A stretch of DNA of 64,000 bases, from the NCBI GenBank assembly GCA_963743035.1, contig CAVUOB010000018.1, forward strand, positions 682,001 to 746,000. Reading direction: 5' to 3'. A program made the translations under genes and the position numbers. The notes beneath the pieces are model-generated. The model was given only the letters and a program-made list of their open reading frames with translations, made no database searches and was not told where the DNA came from. Origin of the DNA: PALSA-911 sp963743035 (GTDB lineage Bacteria; Pseudomonadota; Alphaproteobacteria; Acetobacterales; Acetobacteraceae). Positions within the stretch are counted from its first letter, which is position 1. Every line of letters starts with the position of its first letter. Positions 26,136-34,140 of the stretch are shown here, in pieces.

Positions 26136-26300
26136 TCAATAGCACGGTGGGGCGCTGCCATTCGAGCAGACGACGGTCGGTGTGGTCGCCGATTGTGGCA
26201 CCACGACCGTCGTCTGCTTGGGGGGCGTAGAATCCGACAGAGCAATGCACCCGCTAAGCGCCATCGGCGCCAGCACGAGCAGAATTCCTACCTTGCGCAT
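26136..26300 (-). CDS. Small lipoprotein with C-terminal VVC-NG-PPC motif (paralogue)
   Basis: 54 residues, MRKVGILLVLAPMALSGC with lipobox Cys at 18, then a Thr/Val/Pro-rich linker and the end PTVVCSNGSAPPCY. Shares its plan and C-terminal motif with the 65-residue lipoprotein at 25413-25610, pointing to duplication. AAAGGAA stands 8 bases before the ATG. No EcfG element directly in front; it may be read through from the 57-aa gene upstream. Confidence 0.75.
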   Translation of the reverse strand: MRKVGILLVLAPMALSGCIALSDSTPPKQTTVVVPQSATTPTVVCSNGSAPPCY

Positions 26301-26393
26301 GGTTTGGTTTCCTTTGCTGTATGGAGGGGAAAGCGGTGACCAAGGCCATTCCGATGCCGACGCTGCGAGCGGACGGCATAAGCTGGCTGTGCC

Positions 26394-26567
26394 TCAATAA
26401 TTATACCAGCCGTAATGCGGTCCGCCGAACAGGGCCAACAGCAGCAATATGAGGAGCACGGTGCCCAAAAGCCCGAAGCCTCCGCCGCCGTAATATTGGC
26501 GGCGGTAGCCGTAATAGCCTCCGCCCCCAAACAGGAGGAACAGGAGGATAATCAGTAGGAGAATCAT
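26394..26567 (-). CDS. 57-aa Gly/Tyr-rich hydrophobic membrane peptide
   Basis: Two hydrophobic runs (MILLLIILLFLLF and LLGTVLLILLLLALF) flank a Gly/Tyr/Arg hinge (GGGGYYGYRRQYYGGGG); it ends GGPHYGWYNY. Likely a membrane hairpin. GAGGGA precedes the ATG by 6 bases. A near-consensus EcfG element (GGAAC-N16-CATT) lies 46 bases upstream. No function recognised; similar Gly/Tyr mini-membrane proteins occur in alphaproteobacteria. Confidence 0.75.
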   Translation of the reverse strand: MILLLIILLFLLFGGGGYYGYRRQYYGGGGFGLLGTVLLILLLLALFGGPHYGWYNY

Positions 26568-26612
26568 TAAGATCCCTCGTCAACGGGTTGGTGGCAGTAA
26601 GATCCCACATAC

Positions 26613-26637
26613 AATGAATGTTGCGTCGGAAAGTTCC
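26613..26637 (-). promoter_or_regulatory. Near-consensus EcfG promoter (GGAAC-N16-CATT)
   Basis: Plus strand AATG, 16 bases, GTTCC: one mismatch in the -10. Spacing to the 57-aa peptide ATG (46 bases) matches the perfect promoters nearby. Confidence 0.45.
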
Positions 26638-26726
26638 CTGACGCGAACGGATGCGTGGATCCAAGGCCGCATCGGCCCCGCTTTGGCATCGGCCCGCTTT
26701 GGGGGGTTCAGATGTTCTCGGGATCC

Positions 26727-26751
26727 GGAACTTTTGCGCCGCCCCGTCGTT
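26727..26751 (+). promoter_or_regulatory. EcfG-type promoter
   Basis: GGAAC, 16 bases beginning TTTT, CGTT. Ends 36 bases before the ATG of the 64-aa membrane protein that leads the AI-2E-family permease gene. Confidence 0.75.
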
Positions 26752-26786
26752 TCCCTTCGAGGCCATGAACGCAACAGCGAAGCCGG

Positions 26787-26981
26787 ATGAGAGAGATGGA
26801 CGCGGACACGAGCCAACAGCAGGGCCGGGCAGAGCAAAACCGAGCGGGGCGAATGGATGGCATCAAATCGGGGATCGAAGCGCGGCAGGGCGTGATCAGC
26901 GGCAGGGTCCTGACGGTTCTGGTGATCTCCCTGGTGCTTGCGGCGGTGGCGCTCCTTGTTTGTTACGCGTTGGGCCTTTGA
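26787..26981 (+). CDS. Small single-pass membrane protein upstream of AI-2E-family permease
   Basis: 64 residues: a polar Gln/Arg-rich N-terminus, then MDGIKSGIEARQGVISGRVL and a single membrane helix (VLVISLVLAAVALLVCYALGL). The stop is followed directly by the permease ATG at 26982, so the two are co-translated. Internal ATGs at 26796 and 26853 could be used. No family recognised; a helper peptide of the permease is possible (inference). Confidence 0.65.
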   Translation: MREMDADTSQQQGRAEQNRAGRMDGIKSGIEARQGVISGRVLTVLVISLVLAAVALLVCYALGL

Positions 26982-29033
26982 ATGGCGCTGCGTCAGGAAG
27001 ACCCGGGGCCGATCATCGGCCGCGAGGCCGGATTGCCGGAACGGATCACGGAAACTTCCGGCTTGATGTCGCTTGCCGTCGGCGTGGTGGTCGTGGTCAC
27101 GCTCTATGTCGCCCGCGAGGTGCTGGTCCCGATCGCACTCGCCATCCTGTTGAGCTTCGTCCTGGCCCCGGTGGTGCGGCTGTTGCGCCGTGCCCGGCTG
27201 GGCCGGGCCCCGGCTTCCATATTGGCGGTGGTCCTGGCGCTCGGCGTCATCCTGTCGTTGGGGGGGTTGATCGGCACGCAGGTCAGTGAGCTGATAACCG
27301 ACCTTCCGCGCTACGCCACCACCATCGAACAGAAGATCATCGGCGTGCGCGCGCTGGTGGTCGGCCAGGTGTCCGGCGCCCTGGGCGCGCTTGGGCATCG
27401 TATCGAACAGGCGAGTTCCGCGCCGGTCCAGCCTCCGGCGGGCGCCACCTCCGATGCGCCAGCGCCGGATGGGCCGCAAACGGCGGCGCCCAAGGCGAAC
27501 GAGGCCAAACCGATGGTCGTCGATGTCCGCCAGCCGGAGCCCACATCGCTCGAAATCGCCGAGCGTATTCTGGCTCCGGTCATCTCGCCTTTGGCAACGA
27601 CAGGCATCGTCTTCATCGTGGCGACTTTCATCCTGCTGCAGCAGGCGGATTTGCGGGACCGGTTCATTCGTCTGTTCGGCATGCAGGATCTGCACCGGAC
27701 GACGCGGGCGCTGGACGACGCGGCCCGCCGGCTGAGCCGCTATCTGCTGACCCAGCTCGGGCTGAATGCCGCCTTCGGGGCGATCATCGGCATCGGCCTG
27801 CTGGTGATCGGCCTGCCGAACCCGCTATTGTGGGGGACATTGGCCGCGCTGTTCCGGTTCATACCGTATATCGGCACGGTCCTGTCCTGCCTCCTGCCCA
27901 CCGCATTGGCGGCGGCGCTCGATCCGGGCTGGAGCATGGCCATCTGGACTGCCGCGCTGTTCATCGTGAGTGAAACCATCATGGGACAGGTGGTCGATCC
28001 CCTGGCCTATGGGCGAAGCACCGGTCTGTCGCCGGTATCGGTGGTGATCGCCGCCATTTTCTGGGCCTGGATGTGGGGACCGATCGGGCTGATCCTGGCC
28101 ATGCCGCTGACGGTGTGCCTGGTTGTGCTGGGGCGCCATGTCCAGCGGCTGGAATTCCTCGACGTGCTGATGGGCGACAGGCCCGCGTTGACGCCGGTGG
28201 AGAGCTTCTACCAGCGCATCCTGGCCAATGATCCGGATGAGGCGCAGGACTACGCCGAGATCCTGCTGAAGGACCGGTCGCTGTCCGCCTATTACGACGA
28301 GGTTGCGATCACGGGACTGCAACTGGTGGCGAACGATGCGGAACGCGGCGTCCTCACGCCGTCGCAGCTCGTGCGCATCCAGCGGTCGATGTCGCGTCTG
28401 GTGCAGGAACTGGATGATTATGACGACGTGGTGCCCGCATCGGCGAAGTCCCGGCCGAACCAGGTCTCCGGCATGGATCCGCCGGAACAGCCGCTGCCGG
28501 AAGCGCCGGTGGCGCCGGCGGTGGATCGGCCGGTCGGCGGCGAACCCTCGGCGGAATGGCCCGATGGATCTTCCATCCTTTGTATCTCCGGCCGCGGCCT
28601 GCTGGATGACGTGGTTGCGGATATGCTGGTGCAGTTGCTGGGCAAGCACGGGCTGAAGGCGCGTGCGGCGCCCTATGGCGCCGCGTCGCGCGAGGCCATC
28701 GCCTCGCTCGATGTCACCGGCGTCGCCATGGTCTGCATCCTGCATCTGGAAATCACCGGGAGCCCGTCGCATCTTCGTTATCTCGTCCGCCGGCTCCGTC
28801 AGCGATTGCCCCGGATCCCCGTCCAGACCCCGATCCTGGTGGGGCTGTTCCCGGCAGACGAGGCAATGCCCGGAGATGACCGGTTTCACGCCGCGGTGGG
28901 AGCCGACCATTACGCGGCGTCGCTGCACGAGGCCGTGAACATCTGCCTGCAGACCGCCCGGACGGCGCAGCCCGGCCCGAACCGGGCGCCGCCGCTCCTG
29001 TCGGGGCCGGCGGCGGATGTGGCAGCCGCCTGA
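26982..29033 (+). CDS. AI-2E family transporter with long C-terminal cytosolic domain
   Basis: 683 residues. Residues ~25-395 form the AI-2E (UPF0118/PF01594) membrane domain: paired N-terminal helices (LYVAREVLVPIALAILLSFV), LLQQADLRDRFIRLFG, FRFIPYIGTVLSCLLPTALA and GPIGLILAMPLTVCLVVLGR. After a helical region (400-490) and a Pro-rich linker, residues ~528-665 form an extra alpha/beta domain (SSILCISGRGLLDDVVADML, VAMVCILHLEITG) reminiscent of receiver or B12-binding folds but without their key residues. Under an EcfG-type promoter through the small gene before it. Substrate unknown: the family includes Na+/H+ antiporters and autoinducer exporters. Confidence 0.88.
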   Translation: MALRQEDPGPIIGREAGLPERITETSGLMSLAVGVVVVVTLYVAREVLVPIALAILLSFVLAPVVRLLRRARLGRAPASILAVVLALGVILSLGGLIGTQVSELITDLPRYATTIEQKIIGVRALVVGQVSGALGALGHRIEQASSAPVQPPAGATSDAPAPDGPQTAAPKANEAKPMVVDVRQPEPTSLEIAERILAPVISPLATTGIVFIVATFILLQQADLRDRFIRLFGMQDLHRTTRALDDAARRLSRYLLTQLGLNAAFGAIIGIGLLVIGLPNPLLWGTLAALFRFIPYIGTVLSCLLPTALAAALDPGWSMAIWTAALFIVSETIMGQVVDPLAYGRSTGLSPVSVVIAAIFWAWMWGPIGLILAMPLTVCLVVLGRHVQRLEFLDVLMGDRPALTPVESFYQRILANDPDEAQDYAEILLKDRSLSAYYDEVAITGLQLVANDAERGVLTPSQLVRIQRSMSRLVQELDDYDDVVPASAKSRPNQVSGMDPPEQPLPEAPVAPAVDRPVGGEPSAEWPDGSSILCISGRGLLDDVVADMLVQLLGKHGLKARAAPYGAASREAIASLDVTGVAMVCILHLEITGSPSHLRYLVRRLRQRLPRIPVQTPILVGLFPADEAMPGDDRFHAAVGADHYAASLHEAVNICLQTARTAQPGPNRAPPLLSGPAADVAAA

Positions 29034-29058
29034 TCCAGCTTGCCCCCGGCACAAAAAG

Positions 29059-29079
29059 GCGGCCCCTGGTGGGGGCCGC
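29059..29079 (+). terminator. Hairpin after AI-2E-family gene
   Basis: Perfect 8-bp stem GCGGCCCC/GGGGCCGC with a 5-base loop, starting 26 bases after the stop; a TTTT follows 15 bases later. Confidence 0.5.
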
Positions 29080-29130
29080 AACGAGGCAGTTTTAATGGGG
29101 CCACGGCTGGGTCAGCCGGGACAGCGGAAC

Positions 29131-29155
29131 AACGCGGCAATCGGCTGTTGGTTCC
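29131..29155 (-). promoter_or_regulatory. EcfG-type promoter match without a gene behind it
   Basis: Plus strand AACG, 16 bases, GTTCC: a perfect minus-strand match pointing left into the end of the AI-2E gene. No leftward gene follows before 26567. It could start an antisense or small RNA, or be chance. Confidence 0.3.
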
Positions 29156-29273
29156 ATGAAGTCTCCGGTAGTCGCCGTTCCCTCCCTGCGCCCCGCGCGA
29201 TCCAGGCGTGTCCGCTTGACTCGGATGCCGGAAGGACCTTGATTGGAATTCTGGAAGGGAATGTGATCATCCT

Positions 29274-32200
29274 TTGAAGACGCGCGTGTTGGACTCAGAT
29301 GATCGGGCTGGTCACATAGTCATGTATCCAAATCACCCGGGAACATCGCCCCGGGGCTTGGCAGGTGAGGCGGGGGCGAGCGCCGCCGCCGCGTGGCCGA
29401 CTGTGCTGCGCCGTCCGCGGTTCCTGTTGCTGCCGCTCGCGTCGGTGCTGCTGCCGTTGATGACGATCAGCGTTGGCGGCTGGATTGGCTGGCGGGCGAC
29501 CTGGGAGGATGCGGACAGGCAACTGGTCCGCACCGCGGATGCGGGGGCCGAATACGCCACGCGCGTGCTGGCCGGCTACGTGGTGGCGGTCGGGCGGATC
29601 AACGACGTGGTGCGCGGGCTTTCCGACGCGCAGATACACGCGCGCGAGGCCGAACTGCATGACACGCTGCGCCGGCTGGTCACCGAATTGCCGCAGGCCG
29701 ATGCCGGTTATGTGATCGATCGCAACGGCTATCCGCTGGTCGGCGCCAGCGTGTATCCGGTGCCGCGCGACGTGCCGACCGCCGCGGACCGGGATTTCTT
29801 CCAGGCCCTGGCAGCGTCATCCGTACCGGCGCTGCATATCAGCCAGGTCTATGAGGGGCGCTTCGATCGCAAGCCGTTTTTCGCGGTCAGCCGGCGCCGG
29901 TCCGATAGCGGCAACGCCGTGTCGGCGGAGGCGTTCGACGGCGTGGTGAATGTTTCGGTCGATCCCACGCTGGTCGCCGCCGGCATGAAGCGGCTGCTGG
30001 ACGCGGACGAGGACGTACTGGCGCTGATCCGCGCGGACGGGCAAATCCTCGCCCGCAGCGCCGGCACCGGCGGGATCGTGCCGCCGGTTGAGGCGCATTC
30101 GCCCTTCTTCGGCATCGCTGCCAGCCCTGCCGGTGCCGGCATTTACCAGACCGTGTCGAGCGTCGATGGCACGGAACGGCTGGTGGCGATGCGGCGAGTG
30201 GACGGCTTCCCGGTCTTTGCCACCGCTGCCCGCTCGCGGGCTGCCATCGTGGCGGAGTGGCGCGACCGGATGGCGGTGCATCTGATCTTCGGCGTGCCCG
30301 CCACCTTGGCGCTGCTGGCGCTGAGCCTTCGGGTGCGTCGCAGCCAGTTGCAGCTGGCGGCCGAGAATGCCGGGCTGGAGCGGGCGCTGGGCGAGGCCGA
30401 TGCGCGGCTGCGCCGGGTGCAGACGGCGGGCGGCGTGTTGTCGTTCGAGCTCGGGGCGGATGGCCAACTGCGTTGCGATGACGAGTTCCGCGCCGTCTGG
30501 GGCTTCGCCGCCGATGCCAGGCTGGATTTCGCCGCGCTGGCGGGGCGGGTGCATCCCGATGACCGGGACGCGTTCCTGGCGGAACACCGCCGCCTTGGCC
30601 GCGAGGGCGGTAGTTTCAATTTCGAGCTGCGCATCCTGCCGCCCGGCGGCGGCGAGCGCTGGCTGTTGACGCTGGGCGAGGCGGTGGCCGGGCCGAACGG
30701 GTTTCCGTCGCGCGTGGTCGGCGTGGCCATGGAAATCACCGCGCGCAGGCGCATCGAGGCCGCGGTGCAGGAGAGCGAGGTGCGGCTGCGCGAGCTTGTC
30801 GCGTCTCTGGACCTGGCAACGGTGATGGTACGCGACCTGGATGGGACGATCCGCTTCTGGTCGGAAGGCTGCGCGCGGCTGTTCGGCTGGAGCGCGGCGG
30901 AGGCGATCGGGCAGAAGACGCAGGATCTGCTGCGCACCGTCTATCCGGTGCCGCAGACGGAGATCGAGGCGGAACTGCTGACCGGCAGCGAATGGAACGG
31001 CGATCTGCGCGAATACCGCCGCGACGGCACCGAGTTGATTGTCGCCGCGCGCAAGGTGCTGCGGCGCGACGCCGCGGGCCGGCCGGTGGCGGTCATGCAG
31101 AGCCTGGCCGACGTGACGGCGCTGCGCCGGACCCGGCAAGAGCTGGAACAGCTGAACCAGCAGCTGGAGAGCCTGGTGCGAGAGGAGGTGGCCAAGCGCG
31201 AGGCGGCGCAGAAGCGCGCGGCGCATGCGGAGCGGATCCAGGCGCTGGGGCAGCTCGCCGGCGGGATCGCGCACGACCTCAGCAACGTGCTGCAGGCGGT
31301 GAGCAGCGGCGCCTCGCTCGCCACCCGCGACGCGGAGAATCCCGAACGGGTGCGCCGCCTGGCGCGGCTGATCACCGAGGCGGCGCAGCGCGGCGCCGCG
31401 GTCACCCGGCGGCTGTTGTCGTTCTCCCGCCGGGCGGATCTGCGGGCGGAGCCGATCGACCCGCGCGCGCTGCTGATGGATCTGCGCGAGGTGCTGGCCC
31501 ATACGCTGGGCGGTCATGTGCATTGCGAGGTCAATGCGCCGGCCGACCTGCCACGGCTGCTGGCCGATCGCGGGCAATTGGAGACGGCGCTGGTCAATCT
31601 GGCGACCAATGCGCGCGATGCGATGCCGGATGGCGGAACCATCGTGCTGTCGGCCGCGGCGGAGACGGTGGAGGATCCGATCACGCATCCCGGCGGGGCG
31701 GCGGCCGGGCGCTATATCCGCATCACGGTCACGGATACCGGCACCGGCATGGACGCGGCGACCCTGGCGCGCGTGCCGGAGCCGTTTTTCACCACCAAGC
31801 GCGAGGGCAGCGGCACTGGGCTCGGCCTGGCGATGGTCAGCGGCTTTGCGCGGCAATCGAACGGCGCGCTGGGGATCGAGAGCACGCCCGGCGTCGGCAC
31901 CACGGTCTCGCTCTGGCTGCCCGAAGCCGTTGCCCAGGCGCCGCGCAGCGCCGCCGCCGCGCCGGCGCCCGGCAAGGACCCGACGCGGGCGGCGCGGGTG
32001 CTGCTGGTGGATGACGACGCCATGGTGCGCGAGATCCTGTCGCAGCAGCTGGAGGCCGCCGGCTACGCGGTGACGATGGCGCAGGACGGCCCGCAGGCGC
32101 TGGCGCTGCTGGACGGCGGGGCGGAGCCGGATGTGCTGCTCTGCGATCTTTCGATGCCGGGCATGGGCGGCCTGGCCGTCATCCGCGAAGCCCAGGAGCG

Positions 32201-32390
32201 CCATCCGGATCTGCCGGCGGTCCTGCTGACCGGCTATGTCGGTGACTCCGCCGCCCTGCCGCGGGAGGGCGCGCGCTTCGCGCTGCTGCGCAAGCCGGCC
32301 ACGATGACGGAACTCGCCGATATCATCGCCATCCTGCTGGCCGGGCATACCTCCAGCGCGCGGACGGGAAGGGAACGGCAGGCGGGCTGA
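29274..32390 (+). CDS. Hybrid sensor histidine kinase (Cache-PAS-PAS-HisKA-HATPase-REC)
   Basis: 1038 residues from a TTG start (ATG at 29322 is an alternative). Membrane helix ~46-67, periplasmic Cache-like domain ~70-335 (GYVIDRNGYPLVGASVYPVP), second helix ~337-358, two PAS domains (~380-490 and ~500-620), a coiled coil, then phospho-acceptor GGIAHDLSNVLQAV, N-box LVNLATNARDAMPDGG and G-boxes DTGTGMD and GTGLGLAM. The C-terminal receiver begins LLVDDDAMVREIL, with Asp in LLCDLSMPGMGG and Lys in LRKPAT. Signals through its own receiver; its place in the stress island suggests, but does not show, input to PhyR. Confidence 0.92.
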   Translation: MKTRVLDSDDRAGHIVMYPNHPGTSPRGLAGEAGASAAAAWPTVLRRPRFLLLPLASVLLPLMTISVGGWIGWRATWEDADRQLVRTADAGAEYATRVLAGYVVAVGRINDVVRGLSDAQIHAREAELHDTLRRLVTELPQADAGYVIDRNGYPLVGASVYPVPRDVPTAADRDFFQALAASSVPALHISQVYEGRFDRKPFFAVSRRRSDSGNAVSAEAFDGVVNVSVDPTLVAAGMKRLLDADEDVLALIRADGQILARSAGTGGIVPPVEAHSPFFGIAASPAGAGIYQTVSSVDGTERLVAMRRVDGFPVFATAARSRAAIVAEWRDRMAVHLIFGVPATLALLALSLRVRRSQLQLAAENAGLERALGEADARLRRVQTAGGVLSFELGADGQLRCDDEFRAVWGFAADARLDFAALAGRVHPDDRDAFLAEHRRLGREGGSFNFELRILPPGGGERWLLTLGEAVAGPNGFPSRVVGVAMEITARRRIEAAVQESEVRLRELVASLDLATVMVRDLDGTIRFWSEGCARLFGWSAAEAIGQKTQDLLRTVYPVPQTEIEAELLTGSEWNGDLREYRRDGTELIVAARKVLRRDAAGRPVAVMQSLADVTALRRTRQELEQLNQQLESLVREEVAKREAAQKRAAHAERIQALGQLAGGIAHDLSNVLQAVSSGASLATRDAENPERVRRLARLITEAAQRGAAVTRRLLSFSRRADLRAEPIDPRALLMDLREVLAHTLGGHVHCEVNAPADLPRLLADRGQLETALVNLATNARDAMPDGGTIVLSAAAETVEDPITHPGGAAAGRYIRITVTDTGTGMDAATLARVPEPFFTTKREGSGTGLGLAMVSGFARQSNGALGIESTPGVGTTVSLWLPEAVAQAPRSAAAAPAPGKDPTRAARVLLVDDDAMVREILSQQLEAAGYAVTMAQDGPQALALLDGGAEPDVLLCDLSMPGMGGLAVIREAQERHPDLPAVLLTGYVGDSAALPREGARFALLRKPATMTELADIIAILLAGHTSSARTGRERQAG

Positions 32391-32411
32391 GCGTTGTTAC
32401 GGTCGGACGCA

Positions 32412-32437
32412 GGAACCATTCCCTGCGGTGTTCCATT
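32412..32437 (+). promoter_or_regulatory. Near-consensus EcfG promoter (GGAAC-N17-CATT)
   Basis: One mismatch in the -10; the element ends 38 bases before the PRC-barrel ATG at 32475, the same distance as for perfect sites in the island. Confidence 0.45.
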
Positions 32438-32474
32438 TCCAGAGCAGGCTTCCTCGCACAGCATGGAGATGAAC

Positions 32475-32870
32475 ATGTCGGATATCGGAACACCGGGCAC
32501 GGCGAACGCCGGCCTCGCGGTCAACGAGACGGAGCGGTTGATTGCGTCGGACAAGGTCGAAGGCACGTCCGTCTATGACCCGAGAGCCAATCACCTTGGC
32601 TCCATCTACAACGTCATGATCGACAAATTCACCGGGCAGGTGGGCTATGCCGTGATCAGCTTCGGTGGGTTCCTCGGGATCGGGGCGAACTACTACCCAT
32701 TGCCGTGGAAGAAACTCGTCTATGATCGCGCGCTCGGCGGCTATGTCGTCGATATCACGCGCGAGCAGCTTGACCGGGCGCCGCATTACGCGGCCGATGA
32801 GCAGCCATGGGGCGATCCGTCCTATGGGCGCGGCGTCTACGACTATTACGACGTGCCCTACTACATGTAG
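32475..32870 (+). CDS. PRC-barrel domain protein (cytosolic)
   Basis: 131 residues, no signal peptide. PRC-barrel core VEGTSVYDPRANHLGSIYNV, GQVGYAVISFGGFLGIGANY and PLPWKKLVYDRALGGYVVDI, then an acidic Tyr-rich tail (YGRGVYDYYDVPYYM). The start at 32475 follows GGAGAT; in-frame ATGs at 32463 and 32469 lie just before. Paralogue of the exported PRC protein at 20992-21402. Confidence 0.87.
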   Translation: MSDIGTPGTANAGLAVNETERLIASDKVEGTSVYDPRANHLGSIYNVMIDKFTGQVGYAVISFGGFLGIGANYYPLPWKKLVYDRALGGYVVDITREQLDRAPHYAADEQPWGDPSYGRGVYDYYDVPYYM

Positions 32871-32912
32871 ACAGTGCCTTCCCAAAATACGTGACGGGAA
32901 CTGCGGCGACAG

Positions 32913-32942
32913 GCGGCCGGCGGGCGGGAGCCCGCCGGCCGC
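32913..32942 (+). terminator. Strong hairpin after PRC-barrel gene
   Basis: Perfect 13-bp stem GCGGCCGGCGGGC/GCCCGCCGGCCGC with loop GGGA, 43 bases after the stop; a short T-rich stretch (TGTGGTTT) follows. Confidence 0.6.
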
Positions 32943-32985
32943 ATGTGGTTTGCGTCAGCGCGATCCTGTGAATGCGGAGCCGGAC

Positions 32986-33010
32986 GGAACCGGATCGGTT
33001 GCGGGGCGTT
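32986..33010 (+). promoter_or_regulatory. EcfG-type promoter
   Basis: GGAAC, 16 bases, CGTT, ending 38 bases before the ATG of the 25-aa peptide. Confidence 0.75.
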
Positions 33011-33048
33011 ATCTTTCCATATGTCCCACCAGCCAGATGGAGGTTCAG

Positions 33049-33126
33049 ATGGGTCGCGGCATTCTGCTTTGGCTGTTGGGAGTCCCGATCCCCATCATCA
33101 TCCTGCTGGCGCTGCTGTGGCACTAG
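33049..33126 (+). CDS. 25-aa membrane peptide
   Basis: MGRGILLWLLGVPIPIIILL and five more residues ending LLWH: a single Pro-kinked membrane helix with a positive N-terminus. An ideal GGAGG stands 6 bases before the ATG and a perfect EcfG promoter further up, which together support it as a real gene despite its size. Very short proteins of this pattern are often missed by gene finders. Function unknown. Confidence 0.75.
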   Translation: MGRGILLWLLGVPIPIIILLALLWH

Positions 33127-33297
33127 TTTCAGTACGAGCTGCGCATGCCCGAGCACGATAGCCACGAGGATAGCGGCAGGCGAATGGAGGCGTCGTTGAT
33201 CGCGTGGCCGGGCCGTTTCGGCATGGCCGCGCCGGATTGGAGGCGCGTGGCGCCATACGCTTCTTCGCCCCGGAGCCTGCCGGCAAAGGAGACGCAA

Positions 33298-33444
33298 GTG
33301 CCGGATGCGGCGCCGTCGATGTGGATCCGTGTTGTCGCGGCCAACATCCTGCTGGCCCTTGGCTGGGTGGCGACGCGACGGCTGCCCCCATTCCGGCGGC
33401 TGGCTTGCGCCGTTCCCCATCAACCGAAGCCTGATAAAGGATAG
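33298..33444 (+). CDS. Possible 48-aa small protein
   Basis: GTG start with AAAGGAG 6 bases before it; a short hydrophobic stretch SMWIRVVAANILLALGWVAT, then a basic tail ending QPKPDKG, 5 bases before the ferritin-like gene. No family recognised. May be only a leader to the next gene. Confidence 0.35.
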   Translation: MPDAAPSMWIRVVAANILLALGWVATRRLPPFRRLACAVPHQPKPDKG

Positions 33445-33449
33445 CCGAA

Positions 33450-34016
33450 ATGGACAAGCCAGCGAGCGATGCCTCGACCCCCTTTCTGACCGATGTCAAG
33501 ACGTTGCGGGAGCGTGCGCGCCAACACATCATGGAAGGCGCGGTAACCGAGGCCTATGCCGGCAATACCGAACTTGCCTGCAAGATTCTCAACCAGGCGC
33601 TGGCGACCGAGCTCGTCTGCGTGCTGCGCTACAAGCGGCATTACTTCATGGCGAAGGGCATCCATGCCGGGCCGGTGAAGGCGGAGTTCCTGGAGCACGC
33701 AGGGGAGGAGCAGGCGCATGCCGACCGGATCGCGGAGCGCATCGTGCAGCTTGGCGGCTCGCCCAATTTCTCCCCGGAGGGCCTGCTGTCGCGCAGCCAT
33801 TCCGAATACACCGAGGGCGAGACGCTGCAGGACATGATCCGCGAGGATCTGGTCGCCGAACGCGTGGCGATCGACAGCTACCGGGAAATCGCCGCGTATT
33901 TCGCCCCGTTCGACACGACGACGCAAAGGATGCTCGAGGAGATCCAGGCGGCCGAGGAAGAGCATGCGGACGACCTTGCAGAGCTGCTGGAGCACGTCCC
34001 GAAGAGCGAAGGCTAG
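33450..34016 (+). CDS. Ferritin-like/bacterioferritin-type di-iron protein
   Basis: 188 residues, four-helix bundle. Metal ligands are visible as Glu in LATELVCVLRYKRHYF, E-x2-H in GEEQAHADRIAER, Glu in LVAERVAIDSYREIA and E-x2-H in EEEHADDLAELL. Longer than Dps and lacking the bacterioferritin haem Met pattern, so an iron-storage or DNA-protection role under oxidative stress is likely but unproven. AAGGATAG precedes the ATG. No EcfG element was seen directly upstream. Confidence 0.87.
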   Translation: MDKPASDASTPFLTDVKTLRERARQHIMEGAVTEAYAGNTELACKILNQALATELVCVLRYKRHYFMAKGIHAGPVKAEFLEHAGEEQAHADRIAERIVQLGGSPNFSPEGLLSRSHSEYTEGETLQDMIREDLVAERVAIDSYREIAAYFAPFDTTTQRMLEEIQAAEEEHADDLAELLEHVPKSEG

Positions 34017-34065
34017 AGCAGTTGCGGAATATCGCGTTGGTTGGAGAGAAAGGAATAACGAAGCC

Positions 34066-34140
34066 ATGAACAGCATCATTTACCTAGTCGGCCTCGTGGT
34101 CATCGTGCTGGCGATTCTGGGTTTCCTGGGGCTTCGATGA
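34066..34140 (+). CDS. 24-aa membrane peptide
   Basis: MNSIIYLVGLVVIVLAILGF followed by LGLR: one membrane helix. AAAGGAA precedes it, and its TGA overlaps the ATG of the next small gene (ATGA), which argues for translation. Short peptides of this pattern recur in alphaproteobacteria (recalled, unsearched). Function unknown. Confidence 0.65.
   Translation: MNSIIYLVGLVVIVLAILGFLGLR

Noticed and set aside
29126..29150. Plus-strand EcfG promoter for the hybrid kinase
   Set aside because: GGAAC is present at 29126, but at 16 or 17 bases the next four are GTTG or TTGG, not CGTT.
33145..33297. Extension of the 48-aa gene upstream to an ATG at 33145
   Set aside because: The upstream part has no protein-like pattern, and a good ribosome site precedes the GTG at 33298.
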